Assembly: GCA_042573625.1 (NCBI GenBank)
Contig: JBHPCZ010000047.1
Location: 1 to 23,217 of the forward strand
Direction of reading: 5' to 3'
DNA length: 23,217 bases
From: JBHPCZ01 sp042573625
GTDB lineage: Bacteria; Desulfobacterota; Desulfobacteria; Desulfobacterales; UBA11574
The notes beneath the pieces are model-generated. The model saw only the letters and a program-made list of their open reading frames with translations. It ran no database searches and was not told the origin of the DNA. The position numbers were made by a program, and so were the translations under genes. How positions within the stretch are numbered: the first letter of the stretch is position 1; each line of letters starts with the position of its first letter. Shown here piece after piece: positions 7,949-15,133 of this stretch.

Positions 7949-8365
7949 TCAGGGGCGGATGAGCCGAATGGTCCACATTCCTGCGAGTACCAGTATCAGA
8001 CCCAGGGCATTGTTGAGAAAGAAATTCAGAAAAGCGATTGAGGACGTCTCCCCGCGTACAGAAACTACCGTTTCCAGGGCATAGGTTGAAAACGTGGTAA
8101 GAGCGCCGAGAAAACCTGTCATGAAAAACAGACGCGCTGAAGGACTCAGCAGATTGGTTCTTTCAACCAGGGCAAATGAAATCCCGATGAGAAAACAGCC
8201 CGTCAGGTTTGCCATTAAGGTGCCCCATGGAAATCGAGTGCCGATAAGTCGGCCGGCCATCAGAGCGAAACCGTATCGGCATAGAGAACCGAGGCTTCCC
8301 CCAAACATCACCATAAGGATTTTTATCAACGACGGTTTGAGTACACGTAGCATTTCAGGTATCAT
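7949..8365 (-). CDS. crcB: CrcB/Fluc fluoride ion channel
   Basis: A 138-residue inner-membrane protein with four hydrophobic helices, the dual-topology Fluc architecture that exports fluoride passively as a homodimer. Diagnostic elements are 'GGSLGSLCRYG' with Arg30, 'GTLMANLTGCFLIG' with Asn53, and 'GFLGALTTFSTYALE' (about 84-98), holding the phenylalanines and the central sodium-site turn. Length is slightly above the usual 120-130 because of a basic N-terminal leader; a start at Met5 is possible, and no clear ribosome site is visible for either. The gene lies 209 bases after pncB and 40 before the DUF190-CBS gene. No fluoride riboswitch is evident in its upstream region. Confidence 0.93.
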   Translation of the reverse strand: MIPEMLRVLKPSLIKILMVMFGGSLGSLCRYGFALMAGRLIGTRFPWGTLMANLTGCFLIGISFALVERTNLLSPSARLFFMTGFLGALTTFSTYALETVVSVRGETSSIAFLNFFLNNALGLILVLAGMWTIRLIRP

Positions 8366-8388
8366 TTAACACATATCGACCCAGATAT

Positions 8389-8394
8389 ATTATA
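8389..8394 (-). promoter_or_regulatory. candidate -10 hexamer before crcB
   Basis: A perfect TATAAT on the minus strand, about 24 bases upstream of the crcB ATG. No convincing TTGACA-like box lies at the right spacing, and the implied leader would be very short, so this is only suggestive. Confidence 0.25.
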
Positions 8395-8553
8395 GAACCG
8401 CGTTCAACGTCCGGATTCCTTTGTTCTGCACTTCAAACGGAGAATCTCTGCCCCATATCGACCACACCGAAACAGGCATGCTTACACCGTTTGCCTATAT
8501 GCTTACCCGCTAATTCAATATGACGTCAAGCACCTTCTGCACAAACGCCGGGG

Positions 8554-8571
8554 AAAAAAGGTGCGAAACCT
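8554..8571 (-). terminator. weak terminator-like hairpin after pncB
   Basis: Directly after the pncB stop, the minus strand shows AGGT-TTCGC-ACCT followed by six T residues. The stem is only four pairs. A competing seven-pair stem (GCACCTT / AAGGTGC) uses the same bases with sequence 20-30 bases downstream. This could be a terminator with an alternative fold. Confidence 0.35.
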
Positions 8572-8574
8572 CAC

Positions 8575-9903
8575 TCATAAGCCTTTTTGCAACTCTTCCA
8601 GACGTCTGCTGAGCCGAACAGGGTATGCCGTATATTCCCGGATGGATTTGTAAGTGTCCGGCAGGGAAGAAAAGTTGTTTTTAAACCGGTCCTGAATGGC
8701 CTGTAGCGGAAAATGTGGACGCCGTATCTTCCCGTCCTCCATCACCTTTTCAAGTAGGGGAACAGCACCGTCAATGCGCTCGTTTCTCAGCCCAACGATG
8801 TCCTCCTGATACTGCCCGCTCCGGTCCGACTTTCTGAAAACCTGCTTCTCGCCAGCCAGTGTGACTTTGCCGGGACTGAGCTTCCTTTTGTCAGATCCTT
8901 TAAACCGTACCATCTTGTATACAATATCAACAAAGGGGGCGTCTGCAGACACCCCGACCTTGGTGCCGACCCCGAACGCATCAATGCTTGCACCTTCTGA
9001 AATCACCTTGGCGATCTTATATTCATCAAACCCGCTGCTTGCAAATATTTTGACATCATAAAGTCCGGCCTCATCTAAGATGTTTCGGACCTTTCGGCTC
9101 AGCTCCACCATATCTCCGCTGTCAAGGCGAACGCCGATGAGGGCGCGTCCTTTTTCTTTCATCTTTTTAGCGACGGTGACGGCGTTTACGGCGCCTTCGA
9201 GGGTATCGTAGGTGTCGATTAAAAATATGGATTGGCCAGGGAACGTGTCTGAATAAGCAAAAAATGCCTCGATTTCACTGTCAAACGCCGAAACATACGA
9301 ATGGGCCATGGTTCCGGAAATGGGAATGTCGTAAATTTTACCGGCCAGTACGTTGCTGGTCGCTGAAAATCCGGCAAGAAAGGTACTTCGGGCAACTTTA
9401 ATCCCGGCATCCCGGCCCTGGGTCCGACGAAGGGAAAAGTCTATCAAAGACCGTCCGGCGGCGGCGTGGACACACCGTGCCGCCTTGGAGGCAATCATGG
9501 TCTGGAATCCGATAGTGTTCAACAGAAAGGTTTCGATGAGCTGGGCTTCTATAATCGGCGCACTCACTTCCAGGACCGGCTCATTCGCAAAAAAAACCGA
9601 CCCTTCAGGCATGGCATAAACTTCACCGCTAAATCGAAGTTTTTTGAGGTAGTCGATAAAATCCGTTGAAAAACGGCCGGTTGTCTTCAAGTAGTTTAGT
9701 TCTTGCGAAGAAAAACGAAATGACGACAGCTCCTCCAGAACCTGCTCCAGGCCCGTAGCGACAAAAAAGTTCCGTGTGGATCGGTTGTCTCTGACAAACA
9801 GAGAAAACGTCGCCTTACTGAAAACGCTGTGAGCATAATAACTGGCCGCCATGGTCAGTTCATACAAATCCGTAAAAAGGGGGCCGGCTCTCTGTTCCAT
9901 CAT
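8575..9903 (-). CDS. pncB: nicotinate phosphoribosyltransferase
   Basis: A 442-residue cytosolic enzyme joining nicotinate and PRPP, with ATP hydrolysis, to give nicotinate mononucleotide in the Preiss-Handler NAD salvage route. Family marks include the N-terminal 'LFTDLYELTMAASYY' (9-23), 'DFSLRRTQGRDAG' (155-167), 'GTMAHSYVSAFDSEIEAF' with the phosphorylatable His201, 'LIDTYDTLEGA', and 'GVRLDSGDMVELSRKVR' in the phosphate-binding half. Length fits the bacterial family. GAGG lies four bases before the first ATG and seven before the second, so either may start translation. Its partner reaction, nicotinamide deamidation, may be supplied by the nicotinamidase-like gene at 5397-6431. The two are separated by crcB and the DUF190-CBS gene, all on the minus strand. 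Confidence 0.95.
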   Translation of the reverse strand: MMEQRAGPLFTDLYELTMAASYYAHSVFSKATFSLFVRDNRSTRNFFVATGLEQVLEELSSFRFSSQELNYLKTTGRFSTDFIDYLKKLRFSGEVYAMPEGSVFFANEPVLEVSAPIIEAQLIETFLLNTIGFQTMIASKAARCVHAAAGRSLIDFSLRRTQGRDAGIKVARSTFLAGFSATSNVLAGKIYDIPISGTMAHSYVSAFDSEIEAFFAYSDTFPGQSIFLIDTYDTLEGAVNAVTVAKKMKEKGRALIGVRLDSGDMVELSRKVRNILDEAGLYDVKIFASSGFDEYKIAKVISEGASIDAFGVGTKVGVSADAPFVDIVYKMVRFKGSDKRKLSPGKVTLAGEKQVFRKSDRSGQYQEDIVGLRNERIDGAVPLLEKVMEDGKIRRPHFPLQAIQDRFKNNFSSLPDTYKSIREYTAYPVRLSRRLEELQKGL

Positions 9904-10052
9904 GAAACCTCAGCTTTATAAAAGGGAATAAACAGTTGTTTTCTTTTACCCTTAACATCTGTGTATACCTATGATATTGTGAGACATCACTTATTTCAAG
10001 GAGATTTTCGTCTGCAAGAATATTTGTTTTGGCATCCATTGCACTATAGCTG

Positions 10053-10273
10053 GTTTCAAAACCTCATAGTGAAGCCTTTTGACAATTTTGTTAAAAGTTC
10101 TTAGCGAAGCGGAGCGTTAAAATTTGCAACTGTTAGAGGGTGTTAGCCCTAATTTAAAGTTTTCGCGAAGCTCGCCCTGTGGAATTTCACTCTGCGAACC
10201 CCTGCGGGGACTCCACAGGGCAGACTTAGAACTTATCAAAATTTTCAAACCAGCGAACGGGAGGTTTTGAAAC
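10053..10273. repeat. nested palindromic element upstream of znuA
   Basis: A 221-base non-coding block bounded by a perfect 13 bp inverted repeat, GTTTCAAAACCTC (10053-10065) and GAGGTTTTGAAAC (10261-10273). Inside it lies a second imperfect inverted pair, TTTGACAATTTTG near 10078 against CAAAATTTTCAAA near 10237. At the centre is a 10 bp hairpin, GCCCTGTGGA / TCCACAGGGC (10174-10183 and 10212-10221), which itself contains CCCCTGCGGGG. It fills most of the 392-base gap between pncB and znuA, two divergently transcribed genes. There is no ORF of note. It looks like a small palindromic transposable repeat, and it ends 22 bases before the znuA start. Confidence 0.75.
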
Positions 10274-10295
10274 TGCTTCTAGGGGATTTTGGCTT

Positions 10296-11231
10296 GTGAA
10301 AATAACATACTTTTTTCGCTTTCTCTTTTTCTGGCTGCTTTTTTTAACCATCCAGTTGTCCGCATCTACAAGTATGGGCGAAAAGCTGCCGGTTATCGCC
10401 AGCATATTTCCCGTTGCCGATATGGTTCAGCAGGTCGGTGGAGAGCATGTTGATGTTACCGTTGTTCTTCCGGCTGGGGCCAGCCCTCACACATTCGAAC
10501 CCAAGCCCAGCATGGTAAGAAAATTCTCTACGTCACGAATCTTCTTCATGATCGGTGCCGGCCTGGAGTTCTGGGCGGCAAAATTTGTTGAAACATCGGG
10601 CGGCCGCATCAAAAATGTGGTATTATCCAAGGGAATTCCCCTGATACACTTTGCAGGTCGTCATGCTGATCACAACCATCATACCGGAAAAGCTGATATA
10701 TCAGAACATGAATTCCAAGTGGGTAACCCCCACATATGGCTGGACCCTGAAATCGCAAAATCAATGGTCAATAAAATTGTAACCGCCCTCTGTGAGGTTG
10801 ACCCGCTTCGTTCAAAGTATTACATACAGCACGGAAAGAAGTATGTAGACGAACTGGGAAAACTTGACCGCTTGATCAAAACAACTGTGGATACCTTCAA
10901 AATCCGAAAATATGTATCCTTTCACGCTTCATGGGATTATTTTGCCAGGCGATACGGTCTCACGTCTGTCGGGGTCATAGTAACTGCTCCCGGAAGAGAT
11001 CCCACACCGACTCAGATTGGGGATATCATCAATCAGACAAGAAAACACGGCATCCGGGCGCTTTTTGCCGAACCCCAGCTCAACCCCAAGGCCGCTGAAG
11101 TCATCGCCAGCGAAGCCAATGTCAAAATTCTTCTGCTCGATCCTTTGGGCGGTCCCAAATTGAAAAATCGCAACACTTATCTTGATCTGATGAAGTATAA
11201 CCTGAATATACTGGAGAGGGCCATGAAATGA
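10296..11231 (+). CDS. znuA: zinc ABC transporter substrate-binding protein
   Basis: A 311-residue periplasmic metal-binding protein of the cluster A-I family. It begins with a hydrophobic signal peptide (residues 1 to about 27, no lipobox Cys), so it is probably soluble or anchored by an uncleaved signal. Metal ligands are recognisable as His65 ('SPHTFEP'), His146 ('NPHIWLDP'), His210 ('SFHASWDYFARRYGL') and Asp282 ('DPLGG'). A short His-rich loop 'HADHNHH' (123-129) is typical of zinc rather than manganese binders. Translation starts at GTG with AGGGG about ten bases upstream. The stop overlaps the ATG of znuC (ATGA), so the two are coupled. No recognisable Zur operator was found. A manganese specificity is less likely but not excluded. 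Confidence 0.92.
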   Translation: MKITYFFRFLFFWLLFLTIQLSASTSMGEKLPVIASIFPVADMVQQVGGEHVDVTVVLPAGASPHTFEPKPSMVRKFSTSRIFFMIGAGLEFWAAKFVETSGGRIKNVVLSKGIPLIHFAGRHADHNHHTGKADISEHEFQVGNPHIWLDPEIAKSMVNKIVTALCEVDPLRSKYYIQHGKKYVDELGKLDRLIKTTVDTFKIRKYVSFHASWDYFARRYGLTSVGVIVTAPGRDPTPTQIGDIINQTRKHGIRALFAEPQLNPKAAEVIASEANVKILLLDPLGGPKLKNRNTYLDLMKYNLNILERAMK

Positions 11232-12040
11232 AGGATTCAGCTGCGGATATAGGAGATGAAAAGGATATTTTTGTCAACCTCCATGATGTCTGGGTCGCGT
11301 ATGACGGGAAGTGGATTTTAAAATCCATATATTTCAAATGCTATGCCGGTGAAATTTTTGGTATCGTCGGCCCCAACGGCGGTGGAAAAACAACATTGCT
11401 GAATGTCATCCTTGGACTGGTCCGTCCGGAAAAAGGATCCGTGCAATTGTTCGGACGTAATCCGGACAAACGCAGCAGGCTTGAGGTGGGCTACCTTCCC
11501 CAGATTTCCCATGCAGATCAGTCATTTCCTGTCACCGTACTCGATGTTGTTCTCATGGGGCTTTATAACCGGATCGGGCTATTTAATCGACCCAACCGAA
11601 AAGACAAGGCGGATGCCATGGACCTGCTCTCCCAGGTTAACATGGTCGAACATGCCAAAAGGCCCTTTGGCGTTTTGTCGGGCGGCCAACAGCAGCGTGT
11701 AAACATTGCACGGGCATTGGCTTCAAAACCTAATCTTTTAGTCCTGGATGAGCCTTCCACCGGCATTGACAGCGTGGCTCAGGAAGACTTCTACGATTTG
11801 CTGGCAAAGTTCAGGGATGAACAGGGCATATCTGTAGTCATGGTATCCCACGATATTGGGGTGATCACCTCACATGCAGATCGCGTTGCCTGTCTCAATG
11901 TACAGCTTCATTATCACGGTGAACCGGATTCCTGTTTTACCTCCGATATAACACAAAAGACTTACGGAAAAGACCTGAAAGTGATTGTCCACGACTCGAA
12001 ATGCGCAACCTGTTATCACTGGCATGATGAACATGATTGA
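11228..12040 (+). CDS. znuC: zinc ABC transporter ATP-binding protein with Cys/His tail
   Basis: A 270-residue cytosolic ATPase that powers the importer. Walker A is 'GPNGGGKTT' (48-56), the signature is 'LSGGQQQRV' (150-158), Walker B is 'LLVLDEP' (170-176) and the switch His is in 'VSHD' (206-209). The start overlaps the znuA stop by the ATGA arrangement. The last 16 residues hold four His (255, 264, 266, 269), two Cys (259, 262) and several Asp/Glu, including 'CATCYHWHDEHD'. This looks able to bind zinc and could sense cytosolic metal. The end of this gene overlaps the likely start codons of znuB. Confidence 0.93.
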   Translation: MKDSAADIGDEKDIFVNLHDVWVAYDGKWILKSIYFKCYAGEIFGIVGPNGGGKTTLLNVILGLVRPEKGSVQLFGRNPDKRSRLEVGYLPQISHADQSFPVTVLDVVLMGLYNRIGLFNRPNRKDKADAMDLLSQVNMVEHAKRPFGVLSGGQQQRVNIARALASKPNLLVLDEPSTGIDSVAQEDFYDLLAKFRDEQGISVVMVSHDIGVITSHADRVACLNVQLHYHGEPDSCFTSDITQKTYGKDLKVIVHDSKCATCYHWHDEHD

Positions 12041-12836
12041 CATTTTCGGTTTTGAATTTATGCGAAACGCCTTCATGGCCGGGATGATGCTCAGCCTGGT
12101 CCTGGCTGTGGTTTCATTTTTTGTTGTGTTACGCCGTTTTTCCTTTATCGGCGTCGGCGTAGCGCATTCGGCTTTCGGCGGGGTTGCCTTGGGCTCACTT
12201 TTGGGCATATCACCCACAGCAACCGCCATTGGCTTTGCGGTGGTCGTGGCCAATGCCATCGGCTATATTGGAAAACAGGACAAACTGAGCACCGACACCG
12301 CCATTGGAATCTTTTTTTCCTTTGCAATGGCCCTTGGGGTTATTTTCATCGGAATGTCTGATCAATACAACGTTGATCTCTTCGGGTATCTTTTCGGGAA
12401 CATTCTTGCGATCAGCAAGAAAGATTTGATTGTCATCGCTGTTTTAGGGGGAGGGGTACTTCTTTCTATTTTTTTATTTTTCAAGGAACTGCTGTTCATC
12501 GCCTATGACAGTGAAGTCGCGTTTGTCAGCGGAATGCCCGTGACCTTTCTGGATCATTTTTTCCTCACCATTCTCGCCCTGTCCGTGGTCATCAGCATAA
12601 AAATAGTCGGTATCATCCTTGTGTCGGCGCTTTTGGTCATCCCGGGGGCGGCAGCCTCCCAGATCACCGACCGCTACATTCCAATGATTGCAGCCTCCAT
12701 TGCCATTGCCCTGATATCCACCATGGGCGGCCTGTTCATCTCGTATTATGCGGACCTTTCATCCGGTGCAACCATCGTTATGCTGGCATCTATCATTTTT
12801 TTTGTAACTTTTGCCATAGGTCAATTCCGAAAATAA
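12024..12836 (+). CDS. znuB: zinc ABC transporter permease
   Basis: A membrane permease of the ABC-3 family with about eight hydrophobic helices. Conserved segments include 'FEFMRNAFMAGMMLSLVLAVVSFFVVLRRFSFIGVGVAHSAF' split over the first two helices, and 'VVISIKIVGIILVSALLVIPGAAASQI' late in the protein, where the coupling region to ZnuC lies. An upstream ATG at 11985 would overlap znuC by 56 bases and adds residues unlike the family. ATG codons at 12024, 12027 and 12033 all fit better, and 12024 is used here. None has a clear ribosome site, so coupling to znuC translation is likely. It converges on the parvulin gene with a gap of ten bases. Confidence 0.9.
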   Translation: MMNMIDIFGFEFMRNAFMAGMMLSLVLAVVSFFVVLRRFSFIGVGVAHSAFGGVALGSLLGISPTATAIGFAVVVANAIGYIGKQDKLSTDTAIGIFFSFAMALGVIFIGMSDQYNVDLFGYLFGNILAISKKDLIVIAVLGGGVLLSIFLFFKELLFIAYDSEVAFVSGMPVTFLDHFFLTILALSVVISIKIVGIILVSALLVIPGAAASQITDRYIPMIAASIAIALISTMGGLFISYYADLSSGATIVMLASIIFFVTFAIGQFRK

Positions 12837-12846
12837 CCCGATTTTC

Positions 12847-13842
12847 TCATGGGGAATTTATTGAGAATCGCTCAATCGTCGCGCTCCGCTTAATTTTTTC
12901 AGCATATTCATTTGCCGGTTTCTGAACTTGTTTCTGCTTCAGATACTGGGCGATCTTGTCCCTGGCCTCCCCGTAACTGGTTGAAGTTTCTGGTTTTTTA
13001 TCAACAACCTTAATCAGGTGAAAACCGATATCGGTCTCAACGACACCACTCACTTCTCTCGGCGCTAAAGCAAAAACCGCCGTCTCAAAGGGCATCGCCT
13101 TCTCTCCACGCCTGAAGTAGCCCAGGTCCCCGCCGTTTGCGTTGCTGGGTCCTTCCGAATACGCTCTTGCAAGTACCGCGAAATCTTCACCCTCTTCAAG
13201 CATTTGCCGGATCATTTCAATTTTGCGTCGTGCCTCGGCTTTCTGAAAATCATTCGCCTCAGGATCAACTTTGATCAGAATGTGACTGGCCCTCACCTGC
13301 TCGGGTTGTTTAAAATAATTTTGATGGCTGTTATAGTAGGCTTTGATTTCTTTTTCAGGAACCGCCGCCTGTTGCGCAAAGTTGTGATCGACGAATCGTT
13401 GGATCTCGATCCCCCGCCTGATTTGATGTTCTATATTTTTTTCAGTAAAACCCATATAGCCCAGCGCTCTTTTGAATTCTTCTTCACTGGGGAATCGGCG
13501 CCTTATTCTACTCAACTGATCATCAACCTCTGCCGAAGTCACTTTGAAACCGTCTTTTTGGCTTTTCTGATATAGCAATTCTCGATTGATCAGCTTTTCA
13601 AGAACTTCCTTTTTGATTTCTGAGAGTCGGGAAACACCAGGATCTTTTTCTGTATTGGCGAGCCTTTGCTCGACCTGTTTCATGGCCCTGTTGAAATCTT
13701 CTATTGTTATCACCGCTCCGTTGACCACCGCAACATAACCCTCTGACCGCCAAGTTTCCTCTGCCAAAGCCGACAGCGGTGTCATTATCAGCGCTAATAA
13801 GACCACAAATACCCCAAAAGATTTTTCAAGCCTTGCCTGCAT
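12847..13842 (-). CDS. parvulin-type peptidyl-prolyl isomerase, SurA/PrsA-like
   Basis: A 331-residue exported foldase. A signal peptide ends near 'SALAEE' (residue 27/28). The SurA-N-like helical chaperone region starts at 'YVAVVNGAVITIEDFNRAM' and contains 'EKLINRELLYQKSQKDGFKVTSAEVDDQL'. The single rotamase domain spans roughly 180-285: 'VRASHILIKVD', 'DFAVLARAYSEGPSNANGGDLGYFRRG', 'VFALAPREVSGVVETDIGFHLIKVVDK'. Such proteins help outer-membrane or secreted proteins fold in the periplasm. One rotamase domain rather than SurA's two places it nearer the PrsA/PpiC-with-SurA-N group. AAGGA nine bases before the ATG supports the start. It lies 40 bases after ridA and may be co-transcribed with it. 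Confidence 0.92.
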   Translation of the reverse strand: MQARLEKSFGVFVVLLALIMTPLSALAEETWRSEGYVAVVNGAVITIEDFNRAMKQVEQRLANTEKDPGVSRLSEIKKEVLEKLINRELLYQKSQKDGFKVTSAEVDDQLSRIRRRFPSEEEFKRALGYMGFTEKNIEHQIRRGIEIQRFVDHNFAQQAAVPEKEIKAYYNSHQNYFKQPEQVRASHILIKVDPEANDFQKAEARRKIEMIRQMLEEGEDFAVLARAYSEGPSNANGGDLGYFRRGEKAMPFETAVFALAPREVSGVVETDIGFHLIKVVDKKPETSTSYGEARDKIAQYLKQKQVQKPANEYAEKIKRSATIERFSINSP

Positions 13843-13882
13843 TGGGATTTTTCCTTTCCATTAATATGGAATATTTCCGATT

Positions 13883-14272
13883 CTAATTTGGCCCGATATT
13901 CACAATACACTTAATCTCCACACAGGCCTCTCTTGGCAGAGCACTCACCTCTACCACAGCCCGAGCCGGCCGATGTTCTGAGAAAAATTCCTGATAGATT
14001 TCGTTGAACTCGGCGAAGGTTCCCATGTCGGTCAGGAAGACATCCACCGCAACTACATCAGTCAAGTCACCGCCTCCGGCCATCACAATCTGCCGAAGGT
14101 TTTCCAGGGCCTGCCGTGACTGTGACGCTATATCAGAACCCACCAACTCTCCTGAATCAGGATCCATTCCGAGCTGGCCGCTGACAAAGATCCAGGAACC
14201 GGCTGCTATCCCCTGAGAATATGGCCCGATGGCCGCCGGGGCTTTATCTGTCTGAATCACCTTATGTCCCAT
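13883..14272 (-). CDS. ridA: RidA-family enamine/imine deaminase
   Basis: A 129-residue member of the YjgF/YER057c/UK114 family, which hydrolyses reactive enamine/imine intermediates made by PLP enzymes and amino-acid oxidases. It shows the complete pattern: 'APAAIGPYSQGI' (11-22), 'FVSGQLGMDP' (29-38), 'QALENLRQIVMAGGG' (54-68), and 'RPARAVVEVSALPREACVEIKCIV' split around Arg104, the catalytic arginine, and Glu119. Length is exactly typical. A strong AAGGAGG is eight bases from the ATG. The imine-forming flavoprotein pair at 2254-4421 is a possible source of substrate, but it is 10 kb away. Confidence 0.95.
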   Translation of the reverse strand: MGHKVIQTDKAPAAIGPYSQGIAAGSWIFVSGQLGMDPDSGELVGSDIASQSRQALENLRQIVMAGGGDLTDVVAVDVFLTDMGTFAEFNEIYQEFFSEHRPARAVVEVSALPREACVEIKCIVNIGPN

Positions 14273-14311
14273 AAAGACAACCTCCTTATTGGTAAATGAG
14301 CGTTAAAATGG

Positions 14312-14728
14312 TTATTCTTTAATCAATTTTCTTACAATGTCATCCAGCGGTGTTTTCAGCTTACTCCATCTCGGGTTTATCGCCTTGTCTTCATGCCATG
14401 TAAATTCAACCGCTTCATATTTTTCCGGGATTACCTTTGCCCCCTGCGCCCCGTATCTGCTTTCCGGATAATATTCCACCCAGATCATACGATGCGGATC
14501 AATTCCGAATTCCCGGGTAACCACTGTGGCAATATGGGGTGCGCAGCTCTTTACTGAAACGTCCCCCTTTGATACATCTTGAACTATGATGATAATCGAT
14601 TTTAAATGTGCCAGTCCCTTTGAACTGTCCCTGTTCAGGTCAAAGATGCGAAGTCTGCACTTGCCGCTTCCAAGGCGAAGTGCACCGCCCCATCCTTCCC
14701 ATGTATAAATATCGTCATAAATAATCAT
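14312..14728 (-). CDS. conserved-looking protein of unknown function
   Basis: A 138-residue soluble protein that I do not recognise. It is rich in Trp, Tyr and charged residues ('YTWEGWGGALRLGSGKCRLRIFDL' split over residues 8-31, 'MIWVEYYPESRYGAQGAKVIPEKY', 'EFTWHEDKAINPRW'), with two Cys, no signal peptide and no membrane segment. The composition and codon pattern look like a real gene. The start lacks a good ribosome site, and the gene lies directly downstream of repeat element copy B, which may supply its promoter region. RidA follows 39 bases later on the same strand. Confidence 0.7.
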   Translation of the reverse strand: MIIYDDIYTWEGWGGALRLGSGKCRLRIFDLNRDSSKGLAHLKSIIIIVQDVSKGDVSVKSCAPHIATVVTREFGIDPHRMIWVEYYPESRYGAQGAKVIPEKYEAVEFTWHEDKAINPRWSKLKTPLDDIVRKLIKE

Positions 14729-14754
14729 AAGACACGCACCGTTTAAATTAGCTT

Positions 14755-15123
14755 CTTCTCCAATTTAGTTGGAGAAGAGAGTTCGAGGATTCAAGGGGTC
14801 AAGGGGTCAAGCGTTTGTTCTCCAACAATTTAGCGCTTTGAGCATCCTTCCAACTTCCCCTGTATCATCCTTGAGAGCCTTTAGATTTTCTTTGTTTACA
14901 TAATTTAAATCACCTGAAAGCAAAGTTGAGGCTCCAATTCGCAAATAGAACCATAAGCGATATATAATGACCTCAAGTATTCTGCGGTTGTCTTTCTGCG
15001 ATACTTTTTACTCTTTATGATTTTTTAAGAATTTCTCTCGAGCCCTTGAACCCTCGAATCCTTGGATCCTTGACCCCTTGAATCCTTTCAGAATCATCAA
15101 CTCTTTTGGAGATGATTCTGAAA
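14755..15123. repeat. inverted-repeat-bounded interspersed element, copy B
   Basis: The better-preserved copy of the element at 1709-2055. It opens with a perfect hairpin, CTTCTCCAA-TTTAG-TTGGAGAAG (14755-14777). An 18 bp perfect inverted repeat follows, GGATTCAAGGGGTCAAGG (14787-14804) and CCTTGACCCCTTGAATCC (15068-15085). It closes with a 13 bp perfect stem, TTTCAGAATCATC / GATGATTCTGAAA (15086-15098 and 15111-15123). Read in opposite directions, the two ends share TCTCCAA and GTTG blocks, so the whole ends are imperfect terminal inverted repeats. It holds no ORF and fills the gap between the unknown gene and the VWA gene. Confidence 0.85.
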
Positions 15124-15133
15124 TATAAAGCTG

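Noticed and set aside
8366..8574. Fluoride (crcB) riboswitch upstream of crcB
   Set aside because: The conserved GGxGATGG...GCC and TGATGxxxCCT pattern of the crcB motif is not visible on the minus strand; only a TATAAT-like box and minor inverted repeats are present.
9904..10295. Zur operator before znuA
   Set aside because: No recognisable AT-rich Zur palindrome was seen; the inverted repeats there belong to the larger palindromic element.
11985..12023. Extended znuB start at 11985
   Set aside because: It overlaps znuC by 56 bases and adds residues unlike the permease family; downstream ATGs at 12024-12033 fit the usual coupled start.
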